A stretch of DNA of 64,000 nucleotides from Panonychus citri (Eukaryota > Arthropoda > Arachnida > Trombidiformes > Tetranychidae), in NCBI RefSeq assembly GCF_014898815.1, contig NW_026515482.1, forward strand, positions 2,542,001 through 2,606,000, read 5' to 3'. The notes beneath the pieces are model-generated. The model ran no database searches. It had not been told where the DNA came from and saw only the letters and a program-made list of their open reading frames with translations. Below are positions 21,328-33,766 of the stretch, in pieces (the first letter of the stretch is position 1; the number at the start of each line of letters is the position of its first letter). Position numbers and translations under genes: made by a program.

Positions 21328-22294
21328 AATTAATTGCGAATTAAATTGTGAAACAATTGGTGACAAACTAAACAAAAGGAATTAAGAAAATAAATTGTAA
21401 CTTTCACATCTGAAGATTGAAATTCTTTAAACGCTAGATGGCGACGGCATCGAATTTCGGCTATGCGGTTTTCGAAAGCGGGTCGGTTATTGTTCGGCAT
21501 TTTCTATTCTTTTTCAAAACAATTGGCTTTTTTTTCATTAATTTAGTTTAAATTGTTTTAGTTAATTACATTCAATTGTTTGTTGTCATCTTTAGGTGAG
21601 TTGATTAAAAGTGTTTTCTATTTGGTTAAAAGCTTTTCGAGTGTCTAATTTGTGTGTTCATGTTTACCCTTCTCTCAAATATCTTCAGTTTTCTTTGGGT
21701 TATTTTGATTTGTTTACAATTTTCTTCTGTGGCTTTTTTTTATTTCAATTGTCAGATTGTCAGTTTTATCATCACCATTTGTTTAAGTTACACTGTTGAA
21801 CGTGTAGATTAAATTGTTAGCTCCCCTATTGTCTAGCTTACTTGAGAGAGTCACTTAATTGGAGCACTTGAGCTCTTACTTTTGTTTCTTTCTGCTCTAC
21901 TTTAAAAAAGATGACCTTTGCTCGGTCAATTGAACAGCGTTCATGTTTAATCGAAACGATTAGATTAATTATTTCTCTTTTTTTGCCAATTAGCTCTTTC
22001 TATCATAATTTATTTAATCTCAATTGACTTTTCTTTGCGACTTGAAGTACCTTTGGATATTTGTATAAATAAGTATCTGGTCAATCAATGGTCATCACTT
22101 TGGTTTTCACTCTCATTCTTACACTTTGTGTTTCATCAATTTAATCAACTCTCATCATCTTAAGCTTTTTTATTGAATTAATTTTATTCTTTCTGTGTTT
22201 TTTTATAACTTCAATTTAACCATTTTATTTTAAATTATTCTTTTTTCTCTAGTTACGGTTATTTCAACGCTTTGTATTCCAATAATCTTATACC
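21328..22294. promoter_or_regulatory. Divergent promoter gap, crok-like / TDRD9
   Basis: Intergenic and leader sequence between two divergent genes. A CTCF-like site (CTAGATGGCGAC) lies at 21436-21443 close to the Ly6 gene. Apparent leader signals (TTTAG|GTGAG at 21594, TTTTTTCTCTAG at 22252) suggest a 5'UTR intron for TDRD9. No other gene was seen. Confidence 0.45.
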
Positions 22295-25200
22295 ATGGCT
22301 GATGAATCTAATCAAACACCCAAACGAGGTTTAGGAAGACCATTTCTCAGGAATAATATTCTTGAAGATGGGTCAATGGAAAACCCAATTGATCCAACAG
22401 TTCATATTAAACGTGAATGTGGAGACATTGAATCTGAACCTCAATCTGAACCAATGGCTACCGAAGAGATTGAAGTGGCTACTCGTATACCCAAAGTTGA
22501 ACCTGGATCTCAACCATCTATTTCTATCCCTGATGTTGGTGTTCGAGCTGAAGATCTTTTATCACTTTTCAATCTTGAGCCAGGAGAACGACCTACAATC
22601 TCCGTTCATCCTCGTCAATCGGAAATTGAAGCTGCGAGAGTAAAGCACGAAGAGCCCGACTCCAAACGAGCCAAAGTCTATCAATCAGGATCTCGTTTTA
22701 TGAACGTGTAAGTATTAAAACTCTTTAACTGCTCATCAAATTCTTATAAAAATTTATTTTTGTCTATTTAATTTCTTCAGTGATTCAATGGAGCAAAAGG
22801 CTTACGTTAACCGTATAAATGAACAAGAAAAAACAAAAGCCTCGGTGAGTAAACATATTGATTCAACAGGACGAATCAAATCACTCTCATCAAAGTTCAA
22901 TATTTTCGGCTTCGATTTATGTTGTAAATATTTTAATGTTGAATTTTTCTTTTTTAGCAATTCGTCTTCCGTCGAAATAATCGAAACGGAGATTTCAAAA
23001 TGGAAATCGATGACGACTCAGCTTCTACCACTCATGCAACTCTTGACGGTGTTAGTACTTGCCTCGACGAGGTAAATGAGTTGTTAGACCCAAATTTCCG
23101 AACGACTGTTGAACATTTTTTCAAAGTTAAAAAACAACAAGATTATAATTCAGCTCCATTACCCATTGAATCGAAGAGGAAAAACATCACCACCCAAATC
23201 AATTTAAATCGAGTTGTCATCATTAAAGGTACAACTGGGTGTGGTAAGACAACTCAAGTGCCTCAATTCATAATGGAAGATTGTTATAATCGTAATAAAC
23301 ATTTCAACATTGTGGTCACTCAACCTCGTCGTATAGCGGCAAAAAGTATAGCCGAAAGAGTTTGTGAGGAAAGAGACTGGAAAGTGGGCGAACTTGTTGG
23401 ATATCAAATTGGTATGGACAAAACGGCTGGAGAATTAACTAGACTCCTTTACTGTACAACTGGTGTTCTTTTACAAAAGTTAATCGCTGAAAAGAAAATG
23501 GACAATTATACTCACATCATTATCGATGAAATTCACGAACGAAGTGATGAAACTGATCTGTTGTTAATGGTTGTGAGGAAGTTTCTTTGGACTCAAGCAG
23601 CTCCAGTTAAAGTGATTCTCATGAGTGCAACATTTGATTCCAACAAATTTGTGCATTACTTTTCTCTCAAATCTCAATCTGGTCTTCCAATTCGACCTTA
23701 TGAAGTTAAAATCGAGGAAAGTGTTCGGCCAATTATAAAGACTTATATCAACGGGTTTCCACCAACATGGCGTCAAGAAGCTTCAGTTGGTGTTGAACAA
23801 CCAGAGTTTCTACAATTCGACATTGAAGATCCTCACATCGATGCTGTGCGAGCCCGAATGTGTCCCATTATGATTAAACATTTTGATTCGCTTGATAGAT
23901 CAGCTTCTCGAAAAGGAGCTGTTCTTGTTTTCTTACCTGGTTTTGATGATATCAGACAAATGACTAAATTATTAGAAGCTTATTCATCAAAATTTAGACT
24001 AAATTGGCTCATCTTACAACTTCATTCATCGATCACACTGGAGGAACAACGAAAAGTTTTCGTCGCTACTAAACTTGGTGAACGAAAGATTATTTTATCA
24101 ACAAATATCGCCGAAAGTTCAATTACAGTGCCAGAAGTTGTTTATGTTATTGACTATTGTTTGACCAAGAGTTTAGTCTGTGATAAAATGACTAATTATC
24201 CAACTTTAAAACTTGAGTGGGCTTCACATGCCAATTGTGATCAAAGAGCTGGTAGATGTGGTCGAGTTCAAGATGGTCGAGTCTATCGAATGGTCACTGC
24301 CGAATTTTATGATAGATTCATGTCGAAAGAAGGTGTACCTGAACTATTAAGAACACCTTTAGAAAATGCTATTCTTAAAGTGAAGAAATTAGATCTTGGA
24401 CCACCGAGAGAATTACTTGCTCTTTGTATTGACTCTCCCAATTTAGGTGATCTTCGTCGTTCAATTGTTAGACTGAAAAGAGTCGGTGCATTGACTCCAA
24501 CAATTAACGGTGTTTATGAAGAAGAAGATGGTCAACTGTCCCTTCTTGGTAAAATGATGGCCGATCTCCCATTAGATGTTCAACTATCTAAATTTGTGAT
24601 GATGGGCTACCTGTTTGATTGCCTCGACGATTGTATCATTATTGCTGCATGTCTCTCATTACAAAACTTTTTCAGCAAAAGTTTCGATGATACAATTAGA
24701 GCTTACAAAGCGCGTTTAGCTTGGACTGAACGTACTTTTAGTGACCCAATCGCTTACTGGTATGCCTATCGAACCTTCTGGGATATGGTGAGTGCAGGTA
24801 TTTTTGAATCTCGTTCTGCAAAAGCAAAGACTTGGTGTCGAGTCAATTTCATTCAATATGCTCGACTTCAAGATGTCATCAATTTGGTTGATGAATTAAG
24901 AAAAAGATTAACTTCCGCTGGTATCCAATCCGAAAAAAGGCCCAACCTGATCAGAGATAAATTTGAAGATCAGCTCATCCTCAAGGTCGTTATCGCCGCG
25001 GCTTTTTATCCTTATTATTACATCAAAACACCTCTCAGAAATCCCGAAATCGCAAAAGAGTTAACTGATAAAGACCCTTACAAAACAGTTAAACTAAGTG
25101 GATTACCTCAACATGAAGGTGTTCTTTATGCTGATCAAATTAAATTAGCTTTAGAAGAAATTGATTCTCATATGGAACTTGAATTCGAGGATACTCATTG

Positions 25201-27364
25201 TTATGTCACATTCCATACAAAGGATGATGAAATCTTGGGTCCAGCTATTTCATCTCAAACTGATGGTATGGCAGTTCCTCGAGCTGAAGAATCTCTTTAC
25301 CAAGAATCAATGTTAAGGAAAAAAGTGTTCCAAGAAAATCAAGTTGCGACCGCTGTTTACTTGGCCATCAAACTCAATCGATGTCGTAAACAAATCATCG
25401 TCACCAAGTACAAGCCTCACATCGCTGGTCCAAGAATCAAATCTTTGTTTGATATTAGAGAAGCTAAAATTAATGCAGCTCATCTTTTCAGGACAGCTCG
25501 CTACCGAATCCCACCTTACTCGAGTTGTAAAATACCAAATCCACGATTACCATCAAAGAGTAAGAAAAAAATTGAAATCACTGTAACCGAAGTTGAACCG
25601 GAATTTTTTTATGCTCGAATGCGAGATAGACAAACTACTACGATGCTCGCTAACCTTGATAAAGCGATCGAAAATGCTTACAAGCCAGAAAAGTTTCCAT
25701 ACAACGACCCTAAAGTTGGCGATGTTATCATAATAAATTGGAAATATGAAGATCGTCCAAGGAAATTAGAAAGAGCAAGAGTTTGTCGGGTTGATCGAGA
25801 ACGTAAAAGCTTCGAAGTTTTCTGTATAGACTCTGGCACCACTGGAATAATCAATTTAGAAGATCTTGATTCCTGTGTTCGTCTTGATCCAACTCAAATG
25901 CCAGTTGAACTGTTCTCGACTCCCGCTTTGGCCATGGCATGTCGTCTATGTGAAGTTACTCCTTCTCAAGCTCGTAAAATGAAGCAAGAAGCTCGTTACA
26001 ATGATTTAGATGTTTTCGCTTCATTAGTGTTGAATTGTAACGATGTTTGGGGAATGGTTTATAGTGTAGTGAATGATGTGATCGCCCTGAAACTTTTCCG
26101 TGGCCAAGATAATGGCGTTTCAATCAATGATAAACTATTAGCTGATGGAGTATTCGTCAAGTGGGACGAACCTTCACAATCCAAATTTGACTCCAATGTT
26201 CGTTTCCATCATCGAGCCACCGAGGAAGAAGAGCCTCTTTATACTCTAACTGAGGCTTGTACTGTTGAAAATTTTATCCCGGAAGGAGAGGCCAAATATC
26301 TAGCTGATAGTTTAATCAACAGTTACAATAGTCCATTCAGCAAAGAAAAGGTCAAACTGAAAGGACCTTACACCCCAATTGAAGTGAGCTTCGAAGGAGT
26401 AACCCGTCAAGACTCAGTGTTACGAGTGGCCATTGACAGTGAATCTGTAAACTCTGTTTGTTTTGATCCTGATCCAGAAAATTCAAACAAACGCCTTCTT
26501 GTTGCATCATGTGTCCAATTACAACCAGAAAGTGGCAGATTAACTGCTAGAAATACAACACTAATGCCCGACATCACCGGATTTCCTCAATTAATGTCTC
26601 TCTTATTTGCACCACGAGTTGAATTTCGTGTGGACTATGAACGTAAACAATATGTTAGTGCTCTTTGTGGACTGGGTTACGATGAAAACACTAAACATCC
26701 TCACGACCCAGACAATGATATGGAAATTACTTTTGATTGTTTCATCGATAACGCAGATATTACCAAGATTAATCTGATTCGTTACAACATCAGTGATGTT
26801 TTATCAAGTGAATCCAATTTCGCAGAAATTTGTGGCCACGCTTTATTCCAGAAACAACAAAAGATTCGAGCCATGGTTTTGGAATTGTTATCACGACAAC
26901 GAGTCGTTATCCCAATCAAAGAAAAATGGGAAAGGAAATTTGAATGGGTTGATAAAGATCAATTAACCTCTTCAAATGTAAATCTGCTCATCGAACCTCT
27001 TTACGAAACACACAAAGTTGTAGCCGAAGTTTGTTTCGAAAATTTCAAGGAAAATTTAGCAACCAATTTAGAATCAATGAAGTTGATCATAGACTCGTAA
27101 GTAAAACTGAATCGATTGTAATACAAAAAAGTTTAATCTGTGATTGTTTCTAATTATTTTTCTTTTTTCCATTTCTTTTTTTCCAGTAACATGAAAGCGG
27201 TTGCAAAATGTGAACTTTGCTCTGATATTAAATTTTTCAATCGTCGAAGCCTAATGGACCATTTAAGAACCGATGCCCACGTTTCGGCCGTTAAAAAGAT
27301 TTTCGAACCAAGTAAATGGGCTGATTTCCAGATCTCAGATGAGTACACGATCATCTTACAATAG
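22295..27364 (+). CDS. TDRD9: TDRD9 / Spindle-E DExH helicase with Tudor domain
   Basis: A piRNA-pathway ATPase that acts in perinuclear nuage in transposon silencing. Exons 22295-22707, 22781-22844, 22958-27096 and 27187-27364 give 1597 residues. Residues 1 to about 190 are a low-complexity charged extension. The helicase core follows: Walker A GTTGCGKTT at about 250-258, motif II DEIHER near 349, SAT motif, and the motif VI region DQRAGRCGRV. The HA2/OB region comes next, then a Tudor domain at about 1077-1130 (KVGDVIIINW ... RVDRERKSFEVFCIDSGTTG). The last exon encodes a C2H2-type finger (CELC, 13 residues, H, 5 residues, H). Animal TDRD9 is about 1380-1430 residues, so this one is long, mostly at the N-terminus. 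Family assignment is secure; inclusion of the first two exons rests on splice phase only. Confidence 0.9.
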
Positions 27365-27807
27365 ACATTGAATTTAAACATCAAATTCATTCATAAGTAA
27401 ATAAAGAGATCTCATTAAATTGATGTAAACAAAAATCTCAGATACTTTGAGTTGTTTCCATCTAGTCATTATCTTTTTCTTATATTCCAATAATTCATCT
27501 TTTTAGTTTGACTAATCATTTTTTTTGTAACAAAATTTGTTAAATTTCAATTCCTTTTCTCTCAATAATAATCATTTAATTTTCTGAATGCCGTTTAAAT
27601 AAACAATTACTCTAATCTTATAAAAAGATTTTGTATTCATCGTTTCTTTTTTCGGGATAAAAATTACACTTTGACAAAATTGATCAATTTTTACAAGAAT
27701 GATTTTTAGTTAGATGATCTTTACATGGAGCAAGTTGAGAAATTTAATAGCTTAATTGTGCAGTACAATTAAAATTGATGGGCTACTATAACTGTTGATC
27801 AAAAATA
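27365..27807. other. Convergent 3'UTR gap
   Basis: TDRD9 and the PI31-like gene end facing each other here. The gap is AT-rich, with several AATAAA-like signals on the plus strand (for example near 27399 and 27597). No further gene was seen. Confidence 0.5.
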
Positions 27808-28260
27808 CTACATGAAAGCATCATCCCATCCATCAGGTCTCATATGGTCATTATCAGGGCCTCTACCTGGACCCTGAAAATGTCCACCTCCTCCTCTAGG
27901 CCTTGCACCTCTTAATCCACGTCCGGGTGTACCACCAGGACCGAAAGGGTCAAAACGAGCACCTAAAGGAGGCTGAGGAATCATTCCAGAGGGGGAAGGG
28001 AAATGACCCATTCCAGGAAATTGAGGCCGATTGGGTTGAATAAAATGACTTGGATCATTTGGATCGAAAATCATTCCACCACCAACTCCTCCAGCAAAAG
28101 GATCAAGATCAGCACGACCAATATTCACAATAGGTGGTCCACGTAAATTAGAACCTGAATCAACCAAAGGATCAATCGGTGGCCTTTGACCAGCAGGTCG
28201 AGCAAGATCGTCTTCTTTTTTCTCTTTATCTTCCTGAGTAGAAGGTTTTTTTCTTTCCAT
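27808..28260 (-). CDS. PI31 (PSMF1)-like proline-rich protein lacking the FP domain
   Basis: The 150-residue product matches the proline-rich C-terminal half of the proteasome regulator PI31: it has ADLDPF, GGGMIFDP, GARFDPFGP near residue 105, RPRGGGG, and an acidic DGWDDAFM end. The usual N-terminal FP (Fbxo7/PI31) domain of about 150 residues is not found: there are stops just upstream of the ATG at 28258-28260, and no exon encoding it was recognised before macoilin starts at 28680. It is either a truncated paralogue, a gene with a missed distant exon, or a lineage-specific short form. The PI31 C-terminus is the part that binds the 20S proteasome. The N-terminus here (MERKKPSTQEDKEKKEDD) is charged and probably disordered. 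Confidence 0.7.
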   Translation of the reverse strand: MERKKPSTQEDKEKKEDDLARPAGQRPPIDPLVDSGSNLRGPPIVNIGRADLDPFAGGVGGGMIFDPNDPSHFIQPNRPQFPGMGHFPSPSGMIPQPPLGARFDPFGPGGTPGRGLRGARPRGGGGHFQGPGRGPDNDHMRPDGWDDAFM

Positions 28261-28418
28261 GTTGAAAAAGTTGAGATCCACAAGTACAAAAAACAATTAA
28301 AAGCAAAATTTAATTACGTCTTCTTTTTAAATAACAAACAAAAAACACAATCAATCAAATGAAATCGAAATTATAATTTGAACATATGATTCACTTTAAA
28401 GTTTAAAGCTGATAAATT

Positions 28419-28431
28419 CCATCAGGTGTCG
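28419..28431 (+). promoter_or_regulatory. CTCF-like motif CCATCAGGTGTCG
   Basis: A strong fit to the recurring motif, between the divergent PI31-like and macoilin genes. Confidence 0.4.
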
Positions 28432-28550
28432 TTACTTTGGAAAAGAATTTAACTCCAAGGGAATGTCTCCTAATTGCGTTAAGTTGTTTCTCCGGATTAA
28501 AACTTGTTCTGGATTCGGATCTTCACTACTCTTCCCTGGGATCCATTCAA
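28432..28550 (-). CDS. Unassigned exon-like open frame
   Basis: On the minus strand a good acceptor (CTGCTTTTGCTTCAG ending 28551) is followed by 38 protein-like codons and a TAA at 28432-28434. The peptide includes EWIPGKSSEDPNPEQVLIRR and ends LGDIPLELNSFPK. No upstream exon is evident; it would have to lie under the macoilin start or in its first intron. I do not recognise the family. It could be chance or the remnant of a 3'-terminal exon. Confidence 0.25.
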
Positions 28551-28679
28551 CTGAAGCAAAAGCAGATTTTCATTTGTTTAATAATTTTGTTTAATTTTAT
28601 TATAATTATTTAATAATATTTAGTTATTTGTTATTTATTGTTATCGAATTGTTCAAGAGTGGCTCCAATAAGGTAGAAT

Positions 28680-31600
28680 ATGAAGAGGAGAAATGCCGAT
28701 TTTTGTGGCAAATTTCGTCGTCCTGTCAAGAAATCCAAGCTGACCTCGAGTGGATTTTATGGAAGGTAAATATATTATGTTTTATTTTCTTCTTTTATTC
28801 TCTTTCTCTTTTTTCTCTAACAAACTCTATCTTGATGTTTTTCTGATTTTCTTTCTGCTGATGATTATGTTGTTATTACCTTAATTAATCTAATCTTCAT
28901 CCTCCGATTTAATTGTTTCTATCAATATAATCAGTTTGATTATAAATTACGTCAGTTAGAAGATGTGTTTTTGTTTTTTCTTTTCTCTCTTTCTTTCTTT
29001 CTTTCTTTCTCTCTCTCTCTCTCTTTCTCTGCTCTTTCTTCTCTTTCTTTCTCACTAATAATAAAGAATAGAATCAATTGAAGATGTAACATGAGAGAGT
29101 GAAGGTTGTTATTCTCACTAATTCTCTCTACCTTTTCATTTCCAATTAAGGTTAATAGTAATAACTTGTAATAGTAAAAAAAAAGCTTAAAAAAGAAAAG
29201 ATTGATGATGTGAATGAGATGAAAAAGTTGTGGTTAAAAACTAGGAAAAGATTAAGAAGGAGAATAAGCTGTTTAAAAAGAATAGTCTAAACTGTTGCAA
29301 ATTCTCAATGGTAGTTGAATCCATAAGCAACTTGATGCCTGTTGGTCAATTTAAATTTTCTTTTCAATTGTTGAACAATTTGGTTTCTTGGCTTAGTCTT
29401 GATTCGCTATTGGTGACAAATCAAATTTCTGTTCAACTAATGTGTCAGCTTTTAATTAAGCATCTTTCAATTAATTTGTTTTCAACTGTGATTAGTGATA
29501 CTTATTATTATTTCATTTTGCTTTTCTTTTTCTTTGCTTCTCCTATTTTTTGTTTCATCTTATTTTGCTTTTGTTATCAACTTGTCTAGATATCTCTCTG
29601 TCTCTCTCACTCACTATCTCTCTACATGATGATGATCTCCATTGCTTTTTTATTGATATCATCTTATCAATATCTTTGTAAATCTCAACTAATTTGGATT
29701 TTTTTACCATCTTCATCTAGCACTTTCATGTACTTGAAATTTTTGATGGTTTGGTCTTTCGTACTTTTTGCTGATTTCATTCTCGAATTTCGATTTGAGT
29801 ATCTTTGGCCGTTCTGGTTACTCTTACGAAGTGTTTACGACTCCTTTAAATACCAAGGATTGGCTTTCTCAGTTTTTTTCGTTTTCATTGCACTCACATC
29901 CGATATGATCTGTTTCCTTCTCATCCCTGTTCATTGGTTATTTTTTGTTGCCAGTACATATGTTTGGGTACAATATGTCTGGCATACTGAGAAAGGAATA
30001 TGTCTTCCGACATTATCACTTTGGTTACTATTTGTATATATTGAAGCATCGTTTCGCCTGAAGGAACTAAAAAACCTTCCTTTTCATTTAGACCTTTGCA
30101 GACCTTTTGCGGCTCATTGGTAAGTTTTTCCTCTTCACTTTCTCCCTCTCTCACACTCTCAAACTCATCATGCATCTTTTACCTCATTGGTAGTAGCTTT
30201 TTTTAGCTTTACAAAAACTATTAACCTTCATTTCTCTCTCTCTCTCTCTATCTCTCTTTTCTCATCTTTTTTACTTATTACAGCATTGGATATTCTGTGG
30301 TTACCCTGGGTTTTGGTTTTAAAAGTCATGTTAGTTATAAGATGAGAATAAGAAAACAATCGGAGGTTACAAAAGAAAATGAATTTTACTTCGAGCTTCT
30401 TCAAAAGGCTTTACCTCAGGAAATTTGCACTCCCAATTCAACGGACAATACCTCTGTCATCTCTAATAGTGTTCCTCTCCCATTAGCCTTAAATCATAAT
30501 CACCATAGTCTCAACAATAAAAAGGCCAATTCAGGAAATAATGAAAAAACTCCAACTGTTAGTCATCAACCGCCTAACTTAGTTAAATTGAACAATGAAT
30601 ATGAATCCAAGAAAAACTATACCAATGGTATAGATAAGCAAGAGCTTCAATTTATGGAACATTCAATTAACAACAAAAAGCAACTCGGTGATTACGAGAA
30701 TGACAGTAACATAGGTGAATATAATCATGAAAATTCATTTAAAACCATAACATCAACCACTCCACCATCATCTACATCATCACTTTCATCAAACAAATCA
30801 GCTGATAAGCTGACAAATTCTATGGCATCCATTACACTCTCATCTTCAAACAAATTGAACCACTCATCAAACCATGTAACATCTAATAACTGTACAACCA
30901 ATGCCAACTCTTTACCTTTTGGTAATGTTCAATCATTGAATATTTCAAATAAGAAGACCAAAAACAATTTGGCTAATAATTTAACATCGCAGAAAGATGA
31001 GCTTGTGATACGGTAAGTTACGCAATTTTCACATGTATTTCAATGCTCTCCAAATGTAATCTAAGATTCAGCTGTAGATATTAATTCATTATCCATGCAT
31101 ATCTAATTGATTTTCTTTTGTTTTTCTTTTTTAATTTAATTACATTTTCTCTTGCGTATATTTTCATAGCCTTGAAGCAGACATTAAAAGACTTAAAGCT
31201 TACTTACAAGCGAGTCGTCAGACGGAACTTGAGTTGAAATCTCAAATTAACTCTCTTCTATCCGAGGAGAGAGGACTTAAGAACGAGATATCAACCCTTC
31301 AGCAAGATAACGATAGCCTGCAGACTAGGCTACACAATTTGCTGAGTGCACGACAGCAAGATAAGCAAGCGGTGTCACAATTGGAGAAACGTTTGCAGGA
31401 GGAGAAAAAATCAAGAACATCTTATGAGAATCAACTTGCCAGTGAAAGAAAAGCCAAAAAAGACGAAGCGAACGCCAGAGCAGCAGCAGCAGCTGCTCGA
31501 ATTGAATGTACAGAGATTTGTAAAAACAAAAGAAGAGAACTTGAGAATGAATTAAAACTCTTGAGGAAAGAGATCAAGGCTCGAGAAGACCAAGTTAAAC

Positions 31601-32269
31601 AGATTGATAGTGAGGCTCAGGTAAGGAATACAAAGATTTTTATCAATTTCATTCTCATTCTTATTATTGCTTTTTAATTTAATTGTTTGCTAATTTAACT
31701 CTCCTTTTCTCTCCTCGCGTCTACTTTACAGTCTCTCCGTCAATATAAAGAATCTCATGGAGATACAGAAATACTCTTGTCCGCTTTGTCTGCTATGCAA
31801 GACAAGAACGCACACCTCGAGAATAGTTTAAGTGCAGAGACAAGGTTAAAATTGGATCTTTTTTCTGCTCTGGGTGAAGCTAAAAGACAGCTCGAAATCA
31901 ATCAAGGTAGGAACTGTAAGAAATCGTTTCTTTTTTACGTCTTTCATCGATTATATGTTATCCATGTTATTTGAAAATTTGACTAAATTAATCTCTTTTT
32001 TTTTCATTTCAGCGCTTTTACATCAAAAAGATAGACGAATCGAAGAACTAGAGTCAATCGTGTCCCAGCTTAAATCTCGTTTCACCGAATTGTTAGCAGT
32101 TATGCCAGCGACAACCGCATACACTGGAATCGATAGTGATATTGTGTCATCTCTTATGCTCAACTCTAAGTTCATGTCAGATCCAAATGATTCACATGAC
32201 TCGTCCATGAAATCTCCATTGGATCCTAACGCACCCATTTATACTCCTAATAAAAGTCCTGATCTCTAA
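28680..32269 (+). CDS. MACO1: Macoilin (TMEM57 family)
   Basis: A neuronal endoplasmic-reticulum protein that affects excitability and behaviour. Exons: 28680-28765, 29721-30119, 30284-31012, 31170-31620, 31732-31906, 32013-32269; 698 residues, phases agree. It opens MKRRNADFCGKFRRPVKK, almost as in human macoilin. Exon 2 carries the transmembrane block (ADFILEFRFEYLWPFWLLLR, YVWVQYVWHTEKG). Exon 3 starts CIGYSVVTLGFGFKS and then has a long Asn/Ser-rich linker. Exons 4-6 are coiled coil (LEADIKRLKAYLQASRQ, ALSAMQDKNAHLENSLSAET) ending in LLAVMPATTAYTG and DPNAPIYTP. Intron 1 (955 bases) contains CT-rich microsatellites. Identity is certain. Confidence 0.96.
28985..29030 (+). repeat. CT/TTTC microsatellite in macoilin intron 1
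   Basis: A run of TTTC units passes into TC units. A second CT run lies at about 30225-30260 in intron 2. Both are simple pyrimidine repeats. Confidence 0.9.
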
Positions 32270-32897
32270 CACCCAGTCTATCTGATCTCTTATCCCATCC
32301 AAAACAACAACAACAACAAACCAACAAAATAAAACATAACTTGATGTTTAAATAACAAAAAAAACAACAATTAAAATGATGATGATAATGAACATCATTT
32401 TATTGGAAATACACTTATCATTTCACAAAACAAAACAAAAAATGAAATAAAAAATAAGAGAGTAATCAAGTTAATGAATAAAATAAGTAATTTTGTTGCA
32501 TAACAAGAAAAACTCAAAAAAAAATCTCATTCATCAAATAAAACTAATTTCCAAAAAAAGGAAAATAATTACATTTAAGAAAAGTTCCTCCAATAATAAT
32601 CCGAATTGAAAAAGAAAAATTCTTTAGTAATATAAGTAACCCAGAGATGGCGCTTCTCCAGCGACGCCTCTGACAAGGTAACTCGGAGAGAGAGTTGATA
32701 AGATTGATAGTTGATTTTTGGTGATAATTGAAGGACAAAATTAATGTTAATTAAACACCTCTTTCTTTGTGAATTGACAAATTAATTTCTAATCTAGTGT
32801 TAATCTTTGAAGAATTTCCGTCAATCTATATTTGTATTAGGTGTTAGTCCGGATCACCAAGTCATTCCAAATAGTCTCCCCAAATAGAGTTACCATC
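32270..32897. other. Gap macoilin / V-ATPase c''
   Basis: Holds the macoilin 3'UTR and the V-ATPase promoter. It contains a CTCF-like element (CCCAGAGATGGCGC, 32640-32653) and a possible 5'UTR acceptor (TTGTATTAG ending 32840). Confidence 0.4.
32645..32653 (+). promoter_or_regulatory. CTCF-like motif AGATGGCGC
   Basis: The core is perfect; the left half is one base short of consensus. It is about 250 bases upstream of the V-ATPase c'' start. Confidence 0.35.
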
Positions 32898-33766
32898 ATG
32901 GGTCTTTTATATTACACTCAACTTACGGTATATGGAACAACAATATTTACTCTATTATGTTTTTCTCTATATTATATGTTAACCGGGAGAGGTTCTCGTA
33001 TGGGAGATATTCAATGGCTTCTTGAAGGTAATTAACTAATTATATAGATTGTGTATCCGTTTGGGTTAACCTTATGTTGGTAATTTAACGGGAGAAGAAA
33101 AAAGAAGAGCCCTTATCTCTTCTTCTTATTATTATGCTTTTTGACAATTTTCTTCTCTCACCTTCTCTCAATGATTATACTACCATTTTGTTTTTCTTCT
33201 TCTCATTATGTTCTCTTTTTTTTTCTTGTCTATTTTTTCTCTTTGTCAATTAAATTTCTACAGGTATTTCTCCTTATATGTGGTGTGCATTGGGTATTGG
33301 TTTATCCATATCGTTGAGCGTTGTAGGAGCAGCCACTGGTATTTTTGCCACTGGAGTATCAATTATTGGTGGTGGTGTTAAAGCTCCTAGAATAAGAACC
33401 AAAAATTTAGTATCAATTATCTTCTGTGAAGCTGTAGCCATTTATGGTATTATTTTAGCAATTGTGCTTCTCAATACTGTTGAACAATTTAACCCTCTTA
33501 AAGCGGAAGAAAATTTTGAGATTAAAGCAAAAAATTACCTCTCAGGTTATATCATGTTCGGTGCTGGTCTAACTGTTGGTTTAAGTAATTTATTCTGTGG
33601 TATTTCTGTTGGTGTTGTTGGAAGTGGAGCTGCTCTTGCTGATGCCGCTAATCCATCTCTTTTCATCAAGATTCTTATCGTTGAAATTTTCGCCTCAGCC
33701 ATTGGACTGTTTGGTCTCATTATTGCCATCATCCTGACTGCCAAAATTTCCATGGGTAATGCTTGA
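32898..33766 (+). CDS. ATP6V0B: V-type proton ATPase 21 kDa proteolipid subunit c''
   Basis: A proteolipid of the membrane V0 rotor, which carries protons across endomembranes. Exons 32898-33027 and 33264-33766; 210 residues, with a split Gly codon at the junction. Five hydrophobic helices are visible. The conserved block GISPYMWCALGIGLS starts exon 2, followed by GGGVKAPRIRTKNLVSIIFC. The buried proton-carrying Glu is in FCEAVAIYGII. FGAGLTVGLSNLFCGISVGV and FASAIGLFGLI follow. The first exon supplies the extra N-terminal helix that distinguishes c'' from c. The start is the ATG at 32898 (context ATCATGG). Confidence 0.95.
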
